DNA of 12,986 nucleotides, from NCBI GenBank assembly GCA_003573635.1, contig QUTJ01031576.1, positions 1 through 12,986 of the forward strand. Reading direction: 5' to 3'. The position numbers were made by a program, and so were the translations under genes. Of this stretch, positions 1 through 9,000 are shown piece by piece. This stretch comes from Goniomonas avonlea (taxonomy: Eukaryota; Cryptophyceae; Goniomonadida; Goniomonadaceae). The notes below the pieces were generated by a model. That model had not been told where the DNA came from. It did not search any database and saw only the letters and a program-made list of their open reading frames with translations. Within the stretch, counting starts at the first letter, position 1, and each line of letters starts with the position of its first letter.

Positions 1-3000
1 TACACGCTGGTGCTGCGGTGCGAGACCAAGCAGGGACCCCTGGAGGGCAGAGCTCGGGTGGAGGTCGAGAACGACCTTTATCTGAGGGTGGAAGCACCAG
101 AGACTTGCGTTGCCTTCGAGAACCTGGCAGGGACTGTGGTGGGGCAACTTTTGGACAGGACCAAGGGAGAGGTGGTGAGCAAGTTCGACCCGGCAATGGT
201 GTCGCTGAGCGTGGAGACGGAGTGCGGGGGCGGACTGCTTGCACCGGTGGCACCGCAGGTGTCCGCTGTCGGGAGGGTCGAGTTCGCGGATGTCGGATTC
301 ACTCGCAAGGGGGAGTACACTCTTGTGCTGCGGTGCGAGACGAAGGAGGGACCCCTGGAGGGCAGGGCCCGAGTGGAGGTTGTGAACGACGTCTATCTGC
401 AGGCGGCCGCACCTGAGACTTGCGTTGCACTCGATAAGTTGACAGAGCCAGTGACAGGGTTGCTACAAAACGCGAATGGAGCGGTGTCCAAGTTTGACCC
501 AGTGATGGTATCGCTGGGCGTAGAGACGGGCTGCGGGGGCGAATTGCTCTCATTGGTGCCACCGCAGGCCACGACCCAGGGGAGGGTGGAGTTTCCAGAT
601 GTGGGATTCACGCGGCAGGGGACGTACACGCTGGTGCTGCGGTGCGACACCAAGCAGGGACCCCTGGAGGCCAGGGTTCGGTTGGAGGCCTCTGCTTGCC
701 GACTATTTCTGAATGTGGTTGCACCACCAACAAGCGTTGTTGGCGAGCGCCTGCCCACTCCGGTGCTCGGGCGTTTGGTGAATGTCAGAGGGGAGGCCGT
801 CACTCAGCACGCACCAACCACAGTGTCACTGTCGTTGCTCCACAGCTCTCTGGTGCAACTTGGAGGTGGACTCCTGGCACCTGTCTCACCGCAGGCAGCA
901 GTCAACGGTGAGGTGTCGTTTACCGAGGTCGGGTTCGCGCGTCAGGGGCGCTACACTATAGTGCTAAGCTGCCAAACAGAGTATGGGCGTGTTAAGGGTG
1001 AGGCCACTGTGGACGTGCAATGTGCCCCTCCCACTCTGCGTCTGGTGGCGACTGCTCCCTCGTCAGCTGCGCCGAGCGAGAAGATCGCGGTCGTGGGGCG
1101 TCTTGTCGACAACTTGGGCGAGCTTGTGACCAAGCACGGCCCTATGACTGTGTCTGCGGGAGCGGCCAGTGACGCGGCGGGCAGCCTGCTCCCTTTGATA
1201 GGATATGCGGCTGCTGTCAATGGTGAGGCCGTGTTTGGGAGCGTGCGGTTCCCTCTCGCGGGGACATACTCAGTCGTGCTGCGGAGCCAGCTGACGGATT
1301 CTTCCGTGCTGGAGGGGCGAGCAGTGATCGATGTCGTGGATCCCGGTCCAATCCAAGTTGTCGTGGAACCTCTGGGGCCAAGTGTGGTCGCTGGTGTTCA
1401 CTCCGTGTCCGTCACTGCCCACCATGCATTCTCATCCTCCCCTGCGTCTGGCCGCGTTACACTTGTTGTGGCGACGTCCGTGGGTGGGCAACCGGAGTCA
1501 GCGAGTGCAGGCCTCACTTGTGAGCTAGTCGAGGGTCGCGCAGTTTTCGAGAAGGTCCAGCTCCTGCAGTCTGGCGCGTACACCCTTACCGCGACTCTGG
1601 GGGAAGCAAAGTGTGAGATCTGTGTTGAAGTCACCCACGCTCAGTGTGCTGCACTCGAGTTCCTAAGCCAGGAATCGTCGCCAATGGCCCTGTTTTCGTG
1701 CAGCATCGTGCTTCTGGACGATTTTCGCAACGTTTGCACCACGGCGCAGTGGGTGGTGCGAGCGGCGATTGCTACCGGGGAGTTGAACTCGTTGAGATCC
1801 GACGTCGTTGCTGATGTTGCCCCGATTGAAGGACTGGCAGAGTATGCGCAGATGGCACTGGAGGGTGCAGAACCGACTCGGCTGATGTTTTGCCTCCCTG
1901 AGCTTCCGCACTGTCCCCCTCTCTACTCTGGCATCCTCACTCCACCTCCCGCGCCACCTGTCAAGCTCCTGCTGGAGAGCAGCCAAGCGACGATACCGTT
2001 CTTTCTCACGCCGAAGCGGGGGGTCTGGCCACCTCCAGTTGTGCAGGTTTGCAACGCGGAGGGAAGTGTTGCATCTTCAGCCCCCCCACGGGAAATAAGG
2101 TGCTATCTCCGACCGTTAGATGGCGAGGCTGCACCTGGACCTCACGAGCACCTGCAAGCGTGCGCGACGGTGACGTCCAAGGGCGGCGTGGCAGAGTTTT
2201 CACTGACAGTTCCCGCTCATGTTCCTCGTCCCTGCGTGCTGCATTTCACCTGCGATGACCTTGAACCTGCCACGAGTGCTCCCTGCCGATTTGGTGCCGG
2301 GCGCAGGGTCAACATGTGCTCCTATCTGCTGTGGACAATCTTGGCCATCGTGGCTCTCATCCTGCTCGGGCTGGCGACCCGTCAGGTAGTCCTCATGTTT
2401 GGGACACTGTTCGAGACCTATCCTGAGCAGTGCGAGTATGTCGCTCTCGGTTGCGCTATTGCGGCTGTCTTGACCATCGGCGTGTTTGTGTTTTGTCTCA
2501 AGTCGTCTGCAGTGGAGCGCTTGCGGGCGAGCAGATCCCTGCCCGCGCCACCCCGGCCCGAGATCCAGCTCGTCCAGCGTCTTCAAGCACCAAGCTGTGT
2601 GCTAGAAAAGTCGAGTGTGAAGCTCTGTAACCCGCAAGAGCTGGATGTGAGGGTTACGGTCGGGGATGCCTGCGTCATTGTGCGCAGGAGACAGGAGCGC
2701 CCACACTCCATCTCACTCTCACCTGGACTTCACCAAATTCACGTCGCACCTCGCATCCCTGTTGTGAAAGTGTGCGATGCCGCTCCTGGCAGGGGCGACA
2801 GCGTGGTCGCTGTAACCGAGCAGGCAGACGAAGGTTGGGACGAACCGTACCCCGTTGAGGTGCTTGTAGTTCCACAACATTTTTCGTTGTCAGATATATT
2901 ATCGCAGCTCCAAACCACTGCTGTCGTGACCAGCGGTCTGTCTGGTGCCAAAGATATTGCGGCCACTGTCCAAACCTGCGCTGGGCTGACTGGCGAGTGG

Positions 3001-6000
3001 CTTATCGCTGGGCTGTGCGGCATCGTGATGGAATCCAGCACTGGTCAGAATGTCGCCAACTTATTGAGCATCATTTACATTGCGGCCTTTGTGACGGCTG
3101 TCGTGGTCTTCCTGCATCGGCGACCGAGTCGTGAGGAAGTCAAGACGGCGCCTCTGCGTTCTTTCACGCCTGCCTCAGTGGTGGAGCGCGCGCTTCTCGA
3201 CATGATTGCCAACGCGCTTCAATCTCTCGGCATCTCCGATGGCGTTTGGCTGTCTGTGCTTTTGACCAAGACAGCCGCTGACTGTACCAAGTTTTGGGCA
3301 ATCCTCAGAGCAGCGGTGGACTTGTACAGGTCGCCCCCCGACATGAGACAGTCTGACGACCTCTCCCGAGCCATTGAGGAGGCGTTGAGTACCGTCCCCG
3401 GTTCAGACGCGAGCAACACCAACGGAGTTCTGAGCGCAGCTGTGAGATGCATCACAGCTGTCATAACCAATGAGGCAGCAACCAGGGAGGCATTGTTCCA
3501 ACGTATTGCGGACTTCGTGACGGGGTTGCCAGAAGATGTCCAGAGTGTCCTGGTTCAGCGCGAGTTCTCAGAAACAGAGCAAGGCCTCCTTGCTGGCATT
3601 TGCGCCAAGTTGGGCCTGTCTTCTTCCGAATCGAAATGTCCCCTTCTCGTTTTGCAGCTGCTTCCTTTATCCAGCAGCTTAGAGCCTCTGCTGAAAGATG
3701 CAGTGGAGCTGTTGGACCTGGTGTTGTCCTTCCAATTCCTTGGTCGCCCCGCGCTTTCGGACTGGTTTCCGGCCAGTGCCGCCGACCTGCGTTCTGCAAT
3801 GGAAGAAATCGCCCCGAACCTCGCTCACAGCGAAGGAGGCGACCTCCTGCAGTCGACTGTCCTTCCCTACGCTGTCATGGCACTGCGGGGAGCGCAGGAG
3901 GTGTTGCTGTGCGGTCGGGGGCGGGAGCTTCTGCAGAGATTTGTTCCTGTAGAAGTCGTGGAGGCAGCTATTGATGCAACAAGCGCCCTCGAGGGACAAC
4001 TCCAGAACTGCAAGGATGTTGTTGAAGTCTTTTGCTGCTATTGCAAATGGGGTGGTGTGCTCTGTGAGAAGCTTGAGGGGGGGTGCACGGCGACCGACGC
4101 CTTGGGAGAGACCGTAAAAACCGTTGGTTTCCTTCTGGGGATGGTTCCGGAGCTTGCCCGACAGTCTGTGGGTCAGGGGGAGACCCAGGCACTGTCACCG
4201 CAGGAGATCAAGGCCAAGATCCTGGAGGTCCTCCCCCGGCTGGTGCGGCAGGGCTGCGAGGTGGGGCTTGTCACGGACACGCACGCGGCGCTCGCTGAGG
4301 AAGCGCTGCCTCTGGCCCTGACTGGGGATTGGGCGGGGTTGTGCGAGACTCTAACCCTTCGGGTCGCGCAGGCTTTGGTCCCGACCGCCTTGCCGCTGCT
4401 CGTGCACGCTGCCGAGGCTCCGCCTGGAAGCGCACAACTGCTGACGTCGCTGTTCGATCTTTTCGTGCGCTTCCGGACTGCATATCTGCGCGCGGCGCGG
4501 GACCGCGGAGTGCTGTTCGTCGACCGTGACGCTGCCCTGGGGGCCGTGGCGCTGTGCGCCTCCGTGCTGCTGCGGGTCGAGGTGGTCGCTGAGCAAGGCC
4601 TTCTGTCTCGGGTGCTGCGTCACATTTGCGCTCTGGACGCCTGCCACCACAGCCGCGACATCCTTCCGGGCGTGGGCGGCTTGCTCGTTCAAGAGATCTG
4701 TCCCCTGATACTTCCCGAGACCGTCGTTGCGGCCGTCTCTGGTGCGATCCAGGACATTCTGGGTGGCAAGTGCGACGGCCTCCGACTCCTTATCGATTTT
4801 TACCAGGCGGTCGCCCCAGAGGCAGCACACGGCGCACACTCCTCAGACCTGATGGGTCTCGTCTCGGAGCTGGAGGCGTGCCTGGGACAAGGACACCCGC
4901 AGCTCCTTGCCCTCGCTGACCTCCTCTCGGTTCTGGCCAAGTCCGAGCACGCTTATATTTTGGAACCGTGGCAGCCTTGCTTTGCTGTCCTCAACTCCGT
5001 TGTGCGCTCGGAGGCCTTCGCCGCTGTCAAGCCCCTGCTCCCCTCTCTGTTCGAGGCGCGCTCGCTTGTGACTGACAGGGCCCGGGTAAGGAAAACAATT
5101 GTGTCGGCCACCCCACACATTCTCAAGACGCTGCTCTCTGGACTACAGGCCACAACTCCGTTCCTTGGTGCTCTGATTGCGGAGACCCGCACGCTGGTGG
5201 AGGCTGTGGATGCGGCTGCCCTTGCGCCGCAGGCACTGGACGGTACACCCAATCGCGAAGACGTCCAGCTGCTTCTGAGCGCTGCCGGAGTCGTTCAGTG
5301 GCTGGTTGCGTTGCGGGGCAAGGCAGAACTCTCCTCGGGCGAGCTGATCGAATTCATCACGACCAAGGTGGCGCGCCTTGACCCTGAAGCGACGAACGGT
5401 ATACAATCCGCTTGCGATTCCGCCTTAGAAGTCCTTGTTCAGGTTCCCAACGCCACCCTGCGGTTTTCCTCCGAGCGCCGGTCCATGGCAATCCAAGGCG
5501 TGCCACTGGCCCGCGCCGAGCGGGTTCGGGCCTCCCTCTCCGAGATTGTCCCTCTAGTGTCCGAGCGCGTTGTGCCGGTCATCTGTGATCGCCTGATCGA
5601 GAGGGCTGGGCTGCTCGAAGTTTCAGACCCTGTCCGGAGCATTCTGCAAGCCCTGCTGCGGGCGACCATGCTGACGTCGAGTGGAGACTGCAAGGGCGCT
5701 CTCCGCTCACTTATCGTTCCGGTGGCTCAGTGTCTGCATAAGGCTCTCGAAGATGCTGTCCCTGCCGCGTTCACAGGAGGTGCCGACCTATTCCGCACTG
5801 CAACCTCGCGGCTCGGCACACAACTACTGGGCAGCGAGGGTCCCGTTGAAGTCGTCCGGAGTTTCTGCGAATGGGGTGACACTGTGTTGGACCTGGCGGA
5901 GCCAGCTGAGGCAGCTCGCGACGTTGTCCGAGTTGCCAAGGTCCTGCTTCAGGCGACGCCCGAAGTCCTTGACCACGTTCTCCCAGCCATGAATGCTGCG

Positions 6001-9000
6001 CGTGAGTCACTGCGGCCCCGGCCTTCCTTGAGTCGGCCTCGCCCTCTCGCTCGGCCGCTGTGGTTGGTGGATACTGCTCTGCAGCTGTCGGTAGTGGTGA
6101 AAAGGAAGTCCATGGGCGACCCGCTGGCTGCTTGGGTCGCGGACTTGCTCCCACTGGTTGCTACTGGAGACGCTCTGACCCTCCTCACATCCCTGTCCGC
6201 ACCGATCCTTGGGTCGGTCCTGATCCCAGTCGTGGTCGAAGGCCTCTCCCTCTCTCCTGCAGTCCAGCCAGTGTTGGAGTTTGTCCTTCGCTGGCCGCTA
6301 CAGCAGCAGATGATCAAGCTCTCTGAAGCCAAATGTGCTTCGGCGCGCTCAGGTGTACTGAAGCACTGGCGGACTGCGCTCTCTGCTATTTCTGCCATGC
6401 TGCCCCAGCTACCGATCCCCGATGAACTCGCTGCTGAGATTGGACCCGACAAGGCCACCGAGCTCTTGAACAGTCTCGCGCACAGTCTTTCTGCCGTTGC
6501 CCGCGGCCAGTTCCCGAACAAGGTGGTTGAAGAGTCTCTGCTATGGGCGCACCAGTCGCCAGCACTGGCTGCATTTGGGGGGGTCTGCGTTTCTGCCGTC
6601 ATTGGGGAGATGGGTGTGGTCGATTGTTGCCTCGCCATTGCTCAGTGCTGCCTCCAACAGAGGGAGTGGCCTGCCCTGGGCGGAGACGCCTCGGCGGTGA
6701 TTGATGAACTACAAGGCGACTTGAGCCCGTTTCCAGTCTGGGCTCGCGCAGTGGAAGTTGCAAAGCTCGTTTTGAGGTTTCTTCCACTTTCTGATGACCT
6801 GCGGCCTCTGTTCGTGAACGCGCTGCGGATGTTGCACCTCCTCTTGGCTCAGGAACAGTCGCAAAGGCTTCTCCTCCATATCCGCGATTCCGGTGTGTGT
6901 GGACGCCTGGCCAGTGCCGCCGACCTGCGTTCTGCAATGGAAGAAATCGCCCCGAACCTCGCTCACAGCGAAGGAGGCGACCTTCTGCAGTCGACTGTCC
7001 TTCCCTACGCTGTCATGGCACTGCGGGGAGCGCAGGAGGTGTTGCTGTGCGGTCAGGGGCGGGAGCTTCTGCAGAGATTTGTTCCTGTAGAAGTCGTGGA
7101 GGCAGCTATTGATGCAACAAGCGACCTCGAGGGTCAACTCCAGAACTGCAAGGATGTTGTTGAAGTCTTTTGCTGCTATTGCAAATGGGGTGGTGTGCTC
7201 TGTGAGAAGCTTGAGGGGGGGTGCACGGCGACCGACGCCTTGGGAGAGACCGTAAAAACCGTTGGTTTCCTTCTGGGGATGGTTCCGGAGCTTGCCCGAC
7301 AGTCTGTGGGTCAGGGGGAGACCCAGGCACTGTCACCGCAGGAGATCAAGGCCAAGATCCTGGAGGTCCTCCCCCGGCTGGTGCGGCAGGGCTGCGAGGT
7401 GGGGCTTGTCACGGAATCGCACGCGGCACTGCTGAACGAGGTCGTGGGACTGTGGCAGCACTCGAACGCACTGCGCCGAGATGGACTCATACTCCTTGCA
7501 CGAGTGTGCTCCCCTGTCGTCTCCAGGATCCTGCGTGAGCTCAACCTTGCCCTCTCAGAGGAAGCCCTGAGCACGCTCCTCTCCGGCCTGCAGAGTGCAC
7601 TCAAGGCTCCTCCCTCTTTGAGCTGCAACCCGAATCCTGGAGCTGCTGTGCGTGGGCTGACCGCTCTCGACCTTGGCACTGTCTGCCGTTTCTTAATTCC
7701 ACACCTTCAAGGGTTGCTGGTCACTGCCCTCAAGGAGCAAACTGTGGTGACGGGAGAGGGTGTCGACCTGTTTTGCTCTGCCCTCGACGCCAAAGATCTG
7801 GCGAGCTTCACCCGGAGCTTGCGCCTCGTTCTGGACAATTTCAACGCTCCCAGAATGGCGGCCCTCGTTGAGGTGGTCGCAGTTGCTGTGGACAAGGGCC
7901 TTGCCTCAGCCACCTCTGGGCAAGATGTCATCGCCGCCTTGGTCCCGCTAGTCGCGCATCTCCTCCGCGAGACCTTGGAGGAGTGTCCCGAACTGCTTCT
8001 GGTGGCTGACGCCCTCGAGCACCCATTTGTTGCCGAGCTCATCCTCATGGGGCCTTGCAAATCCATCGAGACCCGACTGGCAGAGATGATCAAGGCGGCC
8101 CACGGCCGCGAGAACGACCCTGTCTCAAACCAATGGGCTGAGGAGCGCGCTTCCGATGTGCTGCGAAGTCTTCGGCCGCATTTGGGAGATCTCGTGGCGA
8201 GTGGCTCACACCTGTGTGTGAGAACTGCTAGGCAGTCGGTGACCTTCGTCTCGTGTCTGGTCCTCAAGCTGATTTGTCGGGAGGTCATTGCGCCCTCGGG
8301 CGATGATGGGGACGCATCCGGCCTGCAAGTCCTTGTGCAGCAGCTCATCTCGGTGGCTCTGGAAAGGCTCGCTTCGTTGGACAACGACCCGCCTGCGGAG
8401 GGATTGAGAGAGACCTGCCAGGCCATTGCTCGCCATGTCGTCACCTCCCTCGAAGCCTCCCCCCTGCTCAAGAGCCCTTCGGCTCTTCACAGAGCGTTGA
8501 GTGAAGCTGCAGAGCTAGCCTCTGAAGCCAGAACGCAAGCGTCGCTGAGGGATCCTGATCCTTCTCCAAACCTGAAACAAACCCTCGAACAAGCCAACTG
8601 TAGTGAATTATACCAGCCGCTGGCGGCTCAAGGAATGGCTGCGAGAGACAGTATGGAGTCTTGGATCATTGCATGCTTCGCCTCGCAGATCGTTGCTGCT
8701 CTTTCGGCTGATGCTGCCCTCGTCAATACGCCGGGCCTGACTGAGACGCTTTTAGACGAGCTGCAAGCGTTCTTGCACTTGAAAAATCTGCTCAAGGGCC
8801 CCCTGATGTGGGCCAAAAGTCGTGCCTTCCGCCTCGTGGAGACACTGACAGTGCCCCTGGCCTTCCTCGGCACGCGACTCGCTGCGGTCGGCGAGGCCGC
8901 GTCTGCAACTATGATGGGGATGGTGTCGCTGCTGAGGCCGCTCGCTGGCTACCTGTGGCTGTGGCTGTTCACCCTCAACTTCCCACCCCCGCCTGAGGAA

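Larger units (their letters stand above)
1..1644 (+). repeat. tandem array of Ig-like beta repeats (about 105 residues each)
   Basis: A signature of the form 'G-x-V-x-F-x-x-V-x-F-x-x-x-G-x-Y-T-L-x-L-R' recurs with its Tyr at residues 1, 106, 209, 318, 423 and 527, that is, every 103-109 residues. Approximate units: partial 1-26, then 27-131, 132-236, 237-347, 348-452 and 453-548. Each unit starts with a hydrophobic strand followed by 'APETC' or a relative, then a 'G-x-L-(L/V)-(D/N)-x-x-G-x-x-V' strand pair, then the G-x-Y-T-L hairpin, and ends in 'A-x-V-x-V'. This is the strand pattern of filamin-type or bacterial Big-type Ig-like repeats; I cannot tell these families apart by eye. The first units are also similar as DNA: nt 1-49 and 625-673 differ at only two positions. 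The array probably continues upstream of the window. Confidence 0.8.
3166..8979 (+). other. large alpha-helical solenoid-like region (residues about 1056-2993)
   Basis: About 1,900 residues are rich in Leu, Ala, Val and Glu with amphipathic heptad-like spacing, separated by short Pro/Gly/Asp/Ser turns; there is almost no beta-type patterning. Examples are 'DVIAALVPLVAHLLRETLEE' (residues 2642-2661) and 'SEIVPLVSERVVPVICDRL' (residues 1848-1866). The pitch of roughly 40-60 residues is reminiscent of ARM/HEAT-type helical repeats. I see no clear consensus that would place it in a named repeat family. A Pro/Arg hinge lies at residues 2005-2019 (nt 6013-6057). The region contains a recent internal duplication. 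It probably acts as a protein-binding scaffold, by analogy with other long helical solenoids. Confidence 0.6.

Noticed and set aside
5086-5091. gtaagg as a possible splice donor
   Set aside because: Frame 1 continues without a stop or change of character on both sides, so no intron is needed. The hexamer is expected by chance in 13 kb.
3968-7336. Nearly identical antisense ORFs (3968-4198 and 7106-7336) that look conserved
   Set aside because: They lie opposite the 507-bp duplicated block, so their similarity is a by-product of that duplication and not evidence of selection.
3771-7415. Duplicated block as a transposon or insertion sequence
   Set aside because: It has no terminal inverted repeats, no target-site duplication and no transposase frame, and the host frame reads straight through both copies.
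7707-8471. 254-codon antisense ORF
   Set aside because: Same reason: it is a shadow of the helical region, Ser/Arg/Thr-rich, with no motif.
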